Made by a program: the position numbers and the translations under genes. The notes below the pieces were generated by a model. It saw only the letters and a program-made list of their open reading frames with translations, was not told where the DNA came from and ran no database searches. Positions 32,150 to 44,341 of a stretch of DNA of 64,000 nt are shown one piece after another (position 1 is the stretch's first letter; every line of letters starts with the position of its first letter). The DNA comes from Alentia gelatinosa (lineage: Eukaryota > Annelida > Polychaeta > Phyllodocida > Polynoidae): NCBI GenBank assembly GCA_950022655.1, contig OX465592.1:4146623-4210622 (forward strand). The letters are read 5' to 3'.

Positions 32150-32760
32150 CCGGGAGAGGGCGGGAGGGAGTGGAGGAGGGAGAGGGCGGGAGGAGGAAGA
32201 TAGGAGGGAGAGGGAGGGAGAGGGAGGGAGAGGGCGGGAGGGAGAGGGAGGGAGGGAGGAGGAAGATAGGAGGGAGAGGGAGGGAGAGGGAGGGAGAGGG
32301 AGGGAGAGGGCGGGAGGGAGAGGGAGAGGGAGGGAGAGGGCAGGAGGGAGAGGGAGGAAGGTGGCTGGGAGGGAGAGAATGGGAGGGAAAGGGAGGGAGA
32401 GGGAGGGAGAGGGAGGGAGAGGGAGGGAGGGAGAGAGGGAGAGGGAAGGAGAGGGCGGGCCAGGAAGGAGAGGGAGGGAGAGAGAGGGAGAGGGAGGGAG
32501 GGAGGGGGAGAGTGGAAGAGGGAGAGGGTGGGAGAGGGAGAGGGAGGGAGAGAGAGGGAGAGAGAGGGTAGGAGGGAGAGGGAGGGAAGGGGGGAAAGGG
32601 AGGGAGGGAGGGAGAGGGAAGGAGAAGGAGAGAGAGAGAGGGAGGGAGGAAGGGGAGGGAGGGAGGGAGGGAGAGGGAGGGAGGGCAGGAGGGAGAGGGA
32701 GGGAGGGTGGGAGGGGTGGCGGTTGGGAGAGAGCGGGAGGGAGAGGATGGGAGGGAGTTG
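32150..32760. repeat. Purine-rich (GGGAGA)n/(GGGAGG)n microsatellite
   Basis: About 600 bp of imperfect GGGAGA and GGGAGG units. It includes one internal duplication around GAGGAAGATAGGAGGGAGAG (two copies about 68 bp apart). Glycine/arginine/glutamate ORFs and their proline/serine/leucine antisense are artefacts. Confidence 0.97.
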
Positions 32761-32896
32761 GTACGTCCCGGCGGAGGTCCCGGTGCGAGGCCGGTGTTGA
32801 CAATAAGAATGCGACCTGTGTCAACCACACCGCTGTCTCCCGGGATCTGGCCGGGAGGTGGTACAGGGAGCAGCCTTGGTGGTCGGAGACTGATGT

Positions 32897-34380
32897 GAAT
32901 TTATCTGCCGCACGGTGTTTAGATGTACGAGTTACACGTTTAACTTACTGCCCTCTGATTAGATACATGTGGTAAAGGGTTAATGTGCTGCCTCGTGCTT
33001 ATACGTGAACAGTACAGCTTTAACCCTTTCACGCCGGGCACCTCTGACAAAGCAGTGTCTGTAAGGCCGGGTAGGGTGTTAGTACATACCGCCAGGGGAC
33101 GGGGTCTTTTCAGGCCAATTATGATAATTTCACTTTTGATCACGTGATAAAACACGTGGTCTTTAATATCATTTTGTGAGTATTTCAAAATCGTAAGACT
33201 AATGTTATGCCAACATCCTGTGAAGATTTCATCATTATTGATCAATTATTTACAAAGTTATTACACATAAACAATGATTTTGTAAGTCTTAAGGCATCAT
33301 CCGGCCACACACGGCGATGCCTTAAGGCATCATCCGGCCATGGGCGGCGATGCCTTAAGGCATCACCCGGCGCCAAAGGGTTAAGTTACTGCCTTGTGCT
33401 TAGACGTGAACAGTACAGCTTTAAGTTACTGCCTTGTGCTTAGACGTGAACAGTACAGCTTTAAGTTACTGCCTCGTGCTTAGACGTGAATAGTACAGCT
33501 TTAAGTTACTGCCTTGTGCTTAGACGTGAATAGTACAGCTTTAAGTTACTGCCTTGTGCTTAGACGTGAACAGTACAGCCTTAAGTTACTGCATTGTGCT
33601 TAGACGTGAATGGTACAGCTTTAAGTTACTGCCTTGTGCTTAGACGTGAATAGTACAGCTTTAAGTTACTGCCTTGTGCTTAGATGTGAACAGTACAGCT
33701 TTAAGTTACTGCCTTGTGCTTAGACGTGAACAGTACAGCTTTAAGTTACTGCCTTGTGCTTAGACGTGAACAGTACAGCTTTAAGTTACTGCCTCGTGCT
33801 TAGACATGAACAGTACAGCTTTAAGTTACCGCCTCGTGCTTAGACGTGAACAGTACAGCTTTAAGTTACTGCCTCGTGCTTAGACGTGAACAGTACAGCT
33901 TTAAGTTACTGCCTTGTGCTTAGACGTGAACAGTACAGCTTTAAGTTACTGCCTTGTGTTTAGACGTGAATAGTACAGCTTTAAGTTACTGCCTCGCGCT
34001 TAGACGTGAACAGTACAGCTTTAAGTTACTGCCTTGTGCTTAGACGTGAACAGTACAGCTTTAAGTTACTGCCTTGTGCTTAGACGTGAACAGTACAGCC
34101 TTAAGTTACTGCCTCGTGCTTAGACGTGAACAGTACAGCTTTAAGTTACTGCCTTGTGCTTAGACATGAACAGTACAGCTTTAAGTTACTGCCTTGCGCT
34201 TAGACGTGAACAGTCAGCTTTAAGTTACTGCCTTGTGCTTAGACGTGAACAGTACAGCTTTAAGTTACTGCCTCGTGCTTAGACGTGAACAGTACAGCTT
34301 TAAGTTACTGCCTTGTGCTTAGACGTGAATAGTACAGCTTTAATCTGATGCCTCGTGTATAGATGTGTGCAGTATATGGT
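32897..34380 (+). repeat. 40-bp satellite, about 28 monomers
   Basis: Monomer TTAAGTTACTGCCTTGTGCT then TAGACGTGAACAGTACAGCT. About 24 near-identical units lie at 33381-34345, and about three diverged ones at 32897-33019, at 40-bp spacing (TTAA at 32940, 32980, 33020). The outer units at both edges are the most diverged, as expected if unequal exchange homogenises the centre. A TTAA-flanked element interrupts it. Confidence 0.96.
33020..33384. mobile_element. piggyBac-like MITE (family K) inserted in the satellite
   Basis: The element proper is 33024-33380. It starts CCCTTTCACGCC and ends GGCGCCAAAGGG, with TTAA at both sides (33020-33023, 33381-33384). Intact monomers read CTTTAAGTTACT exactly where the element sits, so excision would restore a perfect unit. 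TTAA duplication and CCC...GGG termini are features of piggyBac-type elements. The inside holds two tandem hairpin units of about 40 bp (AAGGCATCATCCGGCC ... GGCGATGCCTT). No transposase. Confidence 0.85.
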
Positions 34381-34642
34381 TGATCGGTTGTACTGTGTTT
34401 GAATGTAGAGCTATGTGATACAGTGGGAAAACTGACTGGGCGCTTAATCTGTGAATTATTACAAACTTATGGATGGGCAAATACTTGCCCCGTCTTGAAA
34501 GAATTGAAGGAAATATATTTTTAGTTCATTTCCCATTTAAATCAAGTAAATGTAAATTGGCCTATCATATCTATTATAGATAAACTGTATAGAACATTAA
34601 ATTTACTCATTTGGAATTAAAATAAATGACAAGAAGCCCTTT

Positions 34643-34942
34643 TTAACCCCTTAAGAACGGCCGCCTATGGCAGAACTTCACACTTGGGAACGACTAGAGA
34701 CTGAACAGTTCTAGGGGACGGGGGCATTGTCCTCTGAATCCAAAATTTGAAGACTTATCACGTGATGTAATATGTTATCCTTAATATCCTTATTTCCATT
34801 ATCTAAAAATAAAAAATATCATGCTACACCTAAGCTGTGTGCAAATTTCAAGTATACTGTTAAAATATTTCCTTTTGAAAAACAATGTCCTAAATATCCA
34901 GCAAATGGTGTCTTAAGGCATCATCCGCCCTTAAAGGGTTAA
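34643..34942. mobile_element. piggyBac-like MITE (family K), copy 2
   Basis: TTAA at 34643-34646 and 34939-34942 bounds an element starting CCCCTTAAGAACGGCCG and ending TAAAGGG. It shares with copy 1 the AGGGGACGGGG word, TATCACGTGAT and the terminal CTTAAGGCATCATCCG hairpin half, but has only one hairpin unit. Confidence 0.75.
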
Positions 34943-35880
34943 CTGATAATTGCCTTCATTTGAAGATCACCAAATGGCGCCACCGTGAATTGTAGGCTAT
35001 GCCTGCAATGCTGTTCAGAAGGGTACAATAGACCCCCCCCCCCACCCCACCCCCACCCCCCCCCCCCACACACACACACACTCCATGGTCTACGAACATA
35101 CAACACAAGATAAATATATATTTCAAATAATTTATTCAAACAATACTGTCTTCCGACTTTGTCGCTGTAGAGACAGATTCAAACTGGCAATGATATTCTA
35201 CAAACTAGTTTTATCGGTGACATTCTCACATGACCTAAGATAATTCAAATAACTGTTCAAATCGATGACCTGCATTCCACTATATACAATATATGTACAG
35301 TCGATATTTTCATCTTCTACAGTTGACGTCAAACTATGAATGGCACAACAGACTTGGAAGGCTCTTGGACATGCCCGATTCCTACGTCATGGAGAGAAAT
35401 TGTTTTTATTATTACATCAAGATAAGAACCAACGTTAAGCATAACGTGAGAAACCAAAACATGGCTTATCTTATAAAGTAAAGTCATCTTGTAATAGAAA
35501 GTGACTCGACATCTCTAAGATATTACCAATCAGAGCTCGAGGCTTATTTCTTAACAATACTGTTATATTTTTTTGCAATTCAACATTGATGTCACTCCAA
35601 CAATCATATGCAATAATTATTTCTCTGGCTCGATGAATCTGTTCGGTGATAACCCTGACAATATACAGTCACAGGGATGCCAGCTGGGGTCAGGAAAGAA
35701 CCTACATGAGGACTGAGGCTAGTCTATTTTTCCCGTATAGGAGTATTAGCCTGGAAGCCTGGCCTATGTGCTCACTCACTATAGGCCAGGCAACGCCAGC
35801 CATTTTTTTGGGTGCATTATGGGTAACGCCGTACACTGCACCACTCAAGCACTGCAGTGTGGGCTGTTATCGTACTACAT
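34943..35880. other. Non-coding, with poly-C/CA run and a hairpin
   Basis: C- and CA-rich run at about 35031-35082. AT-rich, featureless sequence to 35640. A short perfect hairpin, GCCTGGCCTAT mirrored by ATAGGCCAGGC, lies at about 35758-35792. No gene recognised. Confidence 0.4.
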
Positions 35881-36005
35881 TAGTGTGACGTCATTCTACG
35901 CGTTGAGAGCGGGCTTTCCCGATGCTCTGTAGGATGTTTGGTCACGTGACAGTAGGGAAATCCCGGTAATGACGTCAAGACTCATGCGGTCTATTGGCGG
36001 GAGAG
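35881..36005. promoter_or_regulatory. CRE pair with E-box, promoter-like
   Basis: Perfect TGACGTCA at 35886-35893 and 35970-35977, CACGTG at 35943-35948, and TTGGCGGGAG (E2F-like) near 35995. The cluster is suggestive of a promoter, but no adjacent exon was identified. Confidence 0.35.
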
Positions 36006-36557
36006 CTGGCGGGACTGACATTTCAAGGTCATGCACTAGTATTACATAGGAAGGCGCTACCAGTCCTATATTTCATTGGGACAGGGAACCAGTCTACTGA
36101 CACCAGGGCTCTCACTCTCCTAGCAGATCCTTCATCGATTTTGGGATATAACCACCAGAGGAGAATCTTTGCCAGGAGTCTAAGTACAGATTACCACCAA
36201 ATAAGGTATTTCAAAAAAGGATATTCAGATACAATTGCAACATATTCTCAGTTCTATATTCCATTGTATAGCTTTAGCCATTAGTCCTTCCCTTGGATTT
36301 TTTTAATACTTGGTAATGCTTCAATAACTGTATTGCCTTATGACATATTTTAAGCTAATCAGATGTCAGCATTCACCTTAACTCTGGGAGAATTTCCCAC
36401 AGAAATCAGAGCCCTGGGTAATATACTGGGTCAACCTGTTTTGGAGTTTTGACAAATTACAGACCAAATTAATCTAAAATTAATCCATAAAACATGTAGA
36501 ATTTCTTAAAACATGCAAATAAAGTTTAGACTATGATCGAAATCCTACACGTAGGCA
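36006..36557. other. Unique non-coding
   Basis: Nothing recognised. Confidence 0.45.
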
Positions 36558-36768
36558 TGGGCCCGTTTAATAATCTAGGATCGTACTGAAAACCCTTTGC
36601 TGTACCTTGTACAAGGGTTATTGAATAATATTCAAGTATAAGACAGCCTTAGCTGTCCATAAGGTCATCCATAAGTGTTGAATAAAGTTGACCCACATCA
36701 CTCTATGGTATACAGAAAAGGGTCTTCGTGTATGATCCTAGATTATTAAAGGAGCCCCAGAATCCCAC
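36558..36768. mobile_element. Foldback MITE, family B, compact copy
   Basis: Left GGGCCCGTTTAATAATCTAG; right GATCCTAGATTATTAAAGGA then GCCCC. About 210 bp including AAGACAGCCTTAGC and GTTGAATAAAGTTGACCC. This is a good reference for the unexpanded structure of family B. Confidence 0.85.
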
Positions 36769-37339
36769 AAACTGGCATCCCTGCAGTGAAGATGTCATTT
36801 TGATGAAAGGTAACGTCTTAACTATGGAGGTGGCTTATTTAAGTTACGTGGGTCAACACATTACGCCCTCTCCCCATTCCTGGCATACCGGAGGTAATGC
36901 TAACCACCACAGGTAATTTTTATTCTCTGGATACCCCCAACTTTCAGTGCATTAAACTGGGAACTGGATCTTGGTGCATTAACACCTTGTCTCTTCATGT
37001 ATTCAACATGATCAGAGTCTATTCAGTATCAATTACCAATAACTCAAGATATGCAGGCCTTAGATGTAGTCTCAAGTTCTCATTCACTGGGAAAAAGATA
37101 TCGAAGCCGATGATAAAAGAGGTCATTTTTCATCGACTGATATTGTTCGGATAATCTGAAGAAGTCGGGTAGATAACTGGCCGATTTTCTCGTCCGACGT
37201 CGGCCCGATTATGATCGGCGATATGTGGTCGGTGTAGCACATCCGGTGACAAGATTGCAGTTAGGGCAAGCTCAGTTGTTGACTGGTTTTAGAGGACGCG
37301 TAGTAATATCCGAGCGCATGCAAGGATATTGCGCAGAGG
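36769..37339. other. Unique non-coding
   Basis: No gene or clear repeat apart from a palindromic patch at 37160-37230 (GATTTTCTCGTCCGACGTCG). Confidence 0.4.
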
Positions 37340-37690
37340 CAACTCCGAGGAGCATACAACCGCTTTTATCTGAAACCAGTTTATATGGTGTTCATTATCC
37401 ACCTTTTCCTGACAAGTACAGTACCCATATTAATTAGTTCATTTTAGGTACGCACTATTTTTTCATACGCACTATTTTTTCCGTATGCGTTCTTGGTTTT
37501 GCAGCCCGGAGCATACAACATATCTTTATGCTCCAGGTATGGTGATACACACTCCCCATGTGTTTTCTATGGACACTTTGTATTAGGTGGATATATCTGT
37601 ATGCTCCAGGTATGGTGATCAACGTTGCCCAAGATTTGTCTATGGACACTTTGTGTGTTTTCTATGGACATATTACGTGGATGATAAATG
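37340..37690 (+). repeat. Composite repeat U + 73-bp satellite V (about 2.5 units)
   Basis: Module U (GGAGCATACAACCGCTTTTA; CTGAAACCAGTTTATATG) is followed by V monomers (TATGCTCCAGGTATGGTGAT; TTTTCTATGGACACTTTGTA). The same order recurs at 52580-53112 and, minimally, at 59305-59480. Confidence 0.75.
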
Positions 37691-37814
37691 GTAGATTATT
37701 GTCAGAGATTCAAAGACTCCAGTTTATAGAGTCCAGCACCCAGAATGTAGATGATCAATTCAGATGGTCGGAAGAAATCGAATCAGTAGTGTCTATATCA
37801 TGTATGGTATGATA

Positions 37815-38115
37815 TCTTTATCTCACCCCTGATATTTTTGACCCACAGGCTCAACATTGGGAACTTGTTCTCCATGCCCTTATGAGTATTACAGTCTGTT
37901 CCCCATGGCCTATGATGTCATATATCATGTGTGTCGTCCATTCTCTTAGTGTGTACAGGGGTGAGATAAATACAGAAAGCAACTCGTTTTGGGCAAAGTT
38001 ATTTTTCTCCAATTTGTTTGAATGTTACGTGATATTCACTCGGCTCTTGCCTTGTTCATAAAACTCGTGGAGAACGACGACTTTGACCAAAACTTGTTGG
38101 TCTCGTTTTTATGGT
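37815..38115 (+). mobile_element. Composite foldback repeat A+Q, copy 1
   Basis: The family A head (TTTATCTCACCCCTGATATT) reaches its inverted end GGGGTGAGATAAATAC. It is followed directly by palindrome Q (AACTCGTTTTGGGCAAAGTT ... GAACGACGACTTTGACCAAA). Full relatives are at 60125-60425 and, inverted, at 42575-42815 and 62995-63290. Confidence 0.8.
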
Positions 38116-38189
38116 ATGATATTGTATTTCCTCTTTTTCATAAGTTCTCCTGGTCCTTGGAAAGCATTGTCTCTAGAACTGAGGGCAAG

Positions 38190-38475
38190 ATTTCATAGAG
38201 GAAACCTATGAGAGTTTGGTCAGAGCTTATATCCCATTGAGTTTGTATTGCGTAGTTATTCACAAGACAAAGCATGAATTACATAGCGATTCAAACGAGA
38301 TGGGATTGAGGTCTGACGATAAAATTGAATAGGTTTCTGAATTTACCTCACCCCTCACATTGACTAATTGACTAACATTTGTGACATGATCCCCCATTGA
38401 GTATTTTTCCTAAATACTCCATGGGTATTGAGTACGAGTTCCCAATGTTAAGTCTATGGGAGAAAAAGTGACACA
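38190..38475 (+). mobile_element. Composite foldback repeat T+A
   Basis: Palindrome T (TCAGAGCTTATATCCCATTG ... GAGATGGGATTGAGGTCTG), then family A (ATTGACTAATTGACTAACAT ... GAGTTCCCAATGTTAAGTC). Confidence 0.75.
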
Positions 38476-38612
38476 AACATGGGTTATCTGTCTGTCATGT
38501 CAGTCTATGTTGCTATTTCAAACTCAAAACAATAAAGAGCATTGAATGTTCTGTGATAACCTCACCCATGCACCAGAACCAGTTTGTGGTCTGCACTGAC
38601 ACTCCTGTGAAG

Positions 38613-39115
38613 ATTGCAGGACGTTAGGGCCCACTTGGCAAAAGTCAGGACGTTAGGGCCCAACTTAGAAATCCTCAGTCGCGCTTCGGCCGCACCCTGA
38701 TGCCGCGTTCACACCTGTGGTGCCGGGAAGGAGAAATAGCATAATTGTACGTTAGGGCCCAGCTGAAATCGGCGTCTGTTCTGTTATTGGTAGTGCTAAA
38801 AAGCTAGCACAAATGACACGGAAATGACACAGTTTTGGTAAAATTCATGAAATGTAAGTTTTCATCTGACATGTATGCATATTTCAATGATATATGTCGA
38901 TGTTATGATAGGTGGGCCCTAACGTCCCGACGTTCAGGTGATGGGCCCTCACGTCCCGATATGTTGGCCCTAACATCTCGACTTTCGGGTGGTGGGCCCT
39001 AACGTCCCGATTCGTGGGCCCTAACGTCCCGACTTTCGGGTGGTGGGCCCTAACGTCCCGATGTGTGGGCCCTAACGTCCCGACTTTCAGGTGGTGGGCC
39101 CAAACATCTACATAC
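38613..39115. repeat. Inverted minisatellite family L (ACGTTAGGGCCC)
   Basis: The left part (38618-38765) carries GGACGTTAGGGCCCA three times. The right part (38909-39110) carries the inverse TGGGCCCTAACGTCC about eight times, in alternating units of about 29 and 22 bp. The arms face each other across about 150 bp, so the block could fold back. Confidence 0.85.
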
Positions 39116-39540
39116 CCTCGTGAATTCTAATCTAGTTGAGGCCAACTGTTGACACATGTATTCCTCTCTCAGTCTCGCTTCTTAATGCAGGTATGTCAGA
39201 CACACTGCTCCAGCCATGGAGTCCTTGTCAACATCCTGACAACATACACCAACGGCCACTCCTCAAGTAAAGCTATACAATAATAACAAATAACCCACTT
39301 CTTCAACGTGGGACATTTCCCCACACTTCTTCTACCCACACCAATCCCTATGTTCAATCCCGGTCACCCCTGAATAAGTTCCAAAACCTAAAGAGTCCAG
39401 TTTTTCTCCGCCGCGCTTTAAGGGAGTGAGACACAGTGACCGATCCTGGAGGGTAGGATTTAGATATCTATGTGACCTTAGGATTATCGATGACCTTCCC
39501 CTCCTCCTGCTCCTGCTCCTGGGGCCTGTGACTTGTACGG
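39116..39540. other. Unique non-coding
   Basis: No gene recognised. It lies about 1.4 kb 3' of the Gbx stop; no obvious Gbx 3' UTR signal is visible. Confidence 0.4.
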
Positions 39541-39596
39541 AGCCTGTCCCGGCAGCACCACCTTGAGAGCTGACGTATACGGAGCCGCCCGTCCCG

Positions 39597-40445
39597 CGGA
39601 CATGACAGGCGGGCATTACGGGCGGGCATTACGGGTGGACATTACGAGCGGGCATTGCGGGCGGGCATTGGGGGCGGGCATTGCGGGCGGGCATTGCGGA
39701 CATTACGGGCGGGCATTGCGGGCAGGCATTGCGGACATTACGGGCGGGCATTGCGGGCATTACGGGCGGGCATTGCGGGCATTACGGGCATTACGGGCGG
39801 GCATTGCGGACATTACGGGCGCGCTTTGCGGCGGGACATTGCGGGCAGGCATTACGGGCGGGCATTGCGGACATTACGGGCGCGCTTTGCGGCGGGACAT
39901 TGCGGGCAGGCATTACGGGCGGGCATTGCGGACATTACGGGCGCGCTTTGCGGCGGGACATTGCGGGCAGGCATTACGGGCGGGCATTGCGGACATTACG
40001 GGCGGGCATTGCGGGCAGGCAATGCCGGATTTAGTGGGCGGGCATTGCGGGCGGACATTGCGGGTAATGCGGCATTGCGGGCATTGCGGCATTGCAGCGG
40101 GACATTGCGTGCGGCCATTGCGGGCATTGCGGGCATTGCGGCATTGCGGCGGGACATTGCGTGCGGCCATTGCGGGCATTGCGGACATTACGGGCGGGCA
40201 TTGCGGGCATTGCGGCGGGACATTGCGGGCGGGACATTGCGGGCGGGACATTGCGGGCGGGACATTGCGGGTGAGCATTGTGGGCGGCCATTGCGGGCAT
40301 TGCGGACATTACGGGCGGACATCACGGGTGGGGCATTGCGGGCGGGCATTTCAGGCATTGTGGGCATTGCGGGCGGGCATTGTGGGCGGGCATTGCGGGC
40401 ATTCATTACAGGACGGCCTTCCTGAACATTGCGGGCAGGCATTTC
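39597..40445. repeat. GC-rich minisatellite 3' of Gbx
   Basis: About 850 bp built of 9- and 13-bp words (GGGCATTGC, GGGCGGGCATTGC, GGACATTAC). Runs such as GGGCGGGCATTGCGGGCGGG satisfy the four-tract G-quadruplex pattern repeatedly, and CpG density is very high. Alanine/glycine/cysteine/arginine ORFs in all plus frames are artefacts. Confidence 0.95.
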
Positions 40446-40489
40446 GGGACCCCAGTCCCAGATATTCTGGCAGTGCGGGTGTGAGGGTA

Positions 40490-41828
<1,339 letters not shown>

Positions 41829-41937
41829 CTGGTTTTGTGTACGAGTCGCTGTAATCTCCTCGTAGTTGTTAGCTGTCGCTCGGATATTACTACGCGTCAA
41901 CTACTCGGAGATTACAGACACTCGTACACAAAACCAG
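41829..41937. mobile_element. Foldback MITE in the Gbx intron
   Basis: Arms of 40 bp, CTGGTTTTGTGTACGAGTCG ... at 41829-41868 and its inverse at 41898-41937, with four mismatches and a 29-bp loop. The GTAGTTG/CAACTAC inner ends resemble those of family J. Confidence 0.8.
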
Positions 41938-41959
41938 TCATTGCCGTGCATCTATCTAT

Positions 41960-42340
41960 TCAGGTCTATATGTGATGATAGTTGATCCTGGGGTCTCACA
42001 CCTGTGACATAATTGATTAAAAAGTGGTTTTCAGTCTTTTCCCATCAACGTCCCGTCAATAATCCCAGTTCTTCAATTCTCCCCCACCTGTCGGCGATAC
42101 CCCCGATTACGTCAGCTCAATTACCGAACCTATCTAACGCCATTCTCCTATAGAGTAACACTTTCCTGCCCTCTCATTTAAAGCTCCACCGGGCCATCTC
42201 AAACCACAGGTGACCCATCCCCAGCCGCACCCCTCACCACCCTCCACCACACCCCCTCTTATATATACCACGCCCCCGTGAGGGTACAGAGGGGAGGACA
42301 CCACCTCCCACACCACACACCCCTGCACCCCTCTCATAAG
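41960..42340 (-). promoter_or_regulatory. TATA-containing, homeodomain-site-rich patch upstream of Gbx exon
   Basis: On the minus strand, TATATATAAGAGGGGG is at about 42253-42268. Closer to the exon are TAATTGAGCTGACGTAATC (about 42103-42122, including an Otx-type TAATC) and ATCAATTATG (about 42009). It could be an intronic promoter or a cis-element. No exon-1 coding sequence follows the TATA, so this is speculative. Confidence 0.25.
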
Positions 42341-42362
42341 TTGTATTCTGTACTCTCACTAT

Positions 42363-42560
42363 GCTCTATGGAGAAGAATTCTTAACGAACATTAAAACCT
42401 TGAGAATCCACTGGCCTGCCTCCCTGCTAAAGACGTATATCAATGCAACTCAAAGATTGCTATAATCTAAATGATGCCACCTAGCGGGAATACTGCGTGC
42501 CAGTAGATTCTCAAGGCTCTAAGCCTAGTTCGTTAAGAATTCTCCTCCAATAGAGCGCAG
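42363..42560. mobile_element. Foldback MITE, family W
   Basis: The left arm GAAGAATTCTTAACGAAC plus CCTTGAGAATCCACTGG is mirrored at the right by CCAGTAGATTCTCAAGG and GTTCGTTAAGAATTCTCC. About 198 bp; single copy in this window. Confidence 0.7.
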
Positions 42561-42574
42561 TGACTTTCTCCACG

Positions 42575-42815
42575 AGTTTATTGCTGAGTGATATGAACGA
42601 GGCGAGAGCCGAGTGAATATCACGTAGCATTCAAACGAGTTGGAGAACCAAAACGAGTTGTTTTCTATATTTATCTCATCCGGGTACACACTGACAGAAT
42701 GGATGATGCACAGGATATAGGCCATGGAGAACAGACAGCAATACTCGTAGGGGCATGGGGAACGAGTTCCCAATGTTAAGCCTATAGGACAAAAATACCA
42801 GGGGTGAGATAAAGA
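42575..42815 (-). mobile_element. Composite foldback repeat A+Q, inverted copy
   Basis: Reverse orientation of the 37815 copy. It reads from CTCCACGAGTTTATTGCTG through GGATGATGCACAGGATATAG to CCAGGGGTGAGATAAA. Confidence 0.75.
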
Positions 42816-43037
42816 GTGGAGTGGAGGGCACCCCCTCCCCACACCCCCCTCCCCCACACCACGCCCACTGAGGGGTACAGAGAGGGGTTGCGTCAAGCAC
42901 AATGCCCCCCGAGGGCCCCCTCTCCGCCGACCGTTGTGTAACGCCGGGAGATGGATTCAGGATTCATTGCTATTCATGAGTGAAGTGCTCCTTCTGTCAC
43001 ACGACCACCGGCCGGCCCTCTGGGAGGAGGCTCGATG

Positions 43038-43795
43038 GGAATAATCTAAGCTCGTACATGAAGACCCTCTTCTGTACCTCGTACAAGGGTCGTTGTTTAA
43101 TAATACCCTAAGCTCGTACATGAAGACCCCTTTCTGTACCTCGTTCAAGGGTTATCGTTTAATAATAACCTAGGCTCGTACACAAAGACCCTTTTCTGTA
43201 ACTCGTACAAGGGTTATCGTTTAATAATAATCTAAGCTCGTACATGAAGACCCCTTTCTGTACCTCGTTCAAGGGTTATCGTTTAATAATAACCTAGGCT
43301 CGTACACAAAGACCCTTTTCTGTAACTCGTACAAGGGTTATCGTTTAATAATAATCTAAGCTCGTACATGAAGACCCCTTTCTGTACCTCGTTCAAGGGT
43401 TATCGTTTAATAATAACCTAGGCTCGTACATGAAGACCCTTTTCTGTACCTCGTAGGAGGGTTATCGTTTGATAATAATCTAGGATCGTACATGAAGACC
43501 CTTTTCTGTACCTCGTAGGAGGGTTATCGTTTGATAATAATCTAGGATCGTACATGAAGACCCTTTTCTGTACCTCGTAGGAGGGTTATCGTTTGATAAT
43601 AATCTAGGCTCGTACATGAAGACACTTTTCTGTACCTCGCACAAGGGTTATCGTTTGATAATATTTAAGTCTGTTCACTAAGACAGTTTAGCCATCCATA
43701 AGATCGCCCATATTGAACCCACGTCGTCCCTGGGTCTCCTTGGCGTACAGAAATGGGTCTTCATGTACGATCCTAGATTACACATCATCATCATC
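43038..43795 (+). repeat. 62-bp satellite made from the left end of MITE B
   Basis: Ten units start at 43038, 43099, 43161, 43223, 43285, 43347, 43409, 43471, 43533 and 43595. Each contains CTCGTACATGAAGACCCTTT then TCTGTACCTCG and GGGTTATCGTTTAATAAT, the left terminus and sub-terminus of family B. The tenth unit runs on into the B interior (AAGACAGTTTAGCC) and right end (TACGATCCTAGATTAC) up to about 43782, then a short (CAT)n run. The array is thus a tandem expansion of one end of a resident element. Confidence 0.9.
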
Positions 43796-44341
43796 ATCAT
43801 CATCAATTACACCAAACTTTATCCATCTGAATTCCCTTAACTGTGTTTATCATGGTATACGGATTCAACTCCGTCGTATACGGCCTCAAAGCTATTGTAT
43901 ACGGAAATAGTCCCTTTGTGTTAAGGAGCAAAAAATAATAGTGTCCAGTGATATACACATTAATACATGGCAATTACTAATTTCAATCTATTGGATGAGA
44001 TGAATAATAAACAGGCGGTTTTGTAAACCATTCCAGCTTAACGTCGTAATATACATGCTAGCGCTCGTGTATCACTATACGTGAACCGCTCGTGGTTTAC
44101 GGCCGCCTGTCTAAAAACCCATCGATTATTGTCTACTTATCCATTGTGGATGCGTTCTGCCCTGTGAACAGTCAAGTGGAGGTAATGGATAATCATCAAA
44201 CTACGATGTCATCCATCAACTAAATCTACCGGTAGAGGACTTTACTGCTGAGCTCGCTCAATATTCTTTTCTTAATATTTTTCCTTGCAGGAAATGAAAG
44301 AGGACTCCACTTAAATTATAGGTAGGTTCGTTAGCACACTA
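43796..44341. other. Non-coding with palindromic family X
   Basis: Bases about 43990-44145 contain ACAGGCGGTTTTGTAAACC mirrored by GGTTTACGGCCGCCTGT, then CATCGATTATTGTCTACTTA. A copy of the right half is at 49635-49740. Bases 43855-43910 carry three GTATACGG words. No gene. Confidence 0.45.

Noticed and set aside
38900..39110. Telomere-like CCCTAA words
   Set aside because: They occur only inside the longer GGGCCCTAACGTCC unit and are not tandem hexamers.
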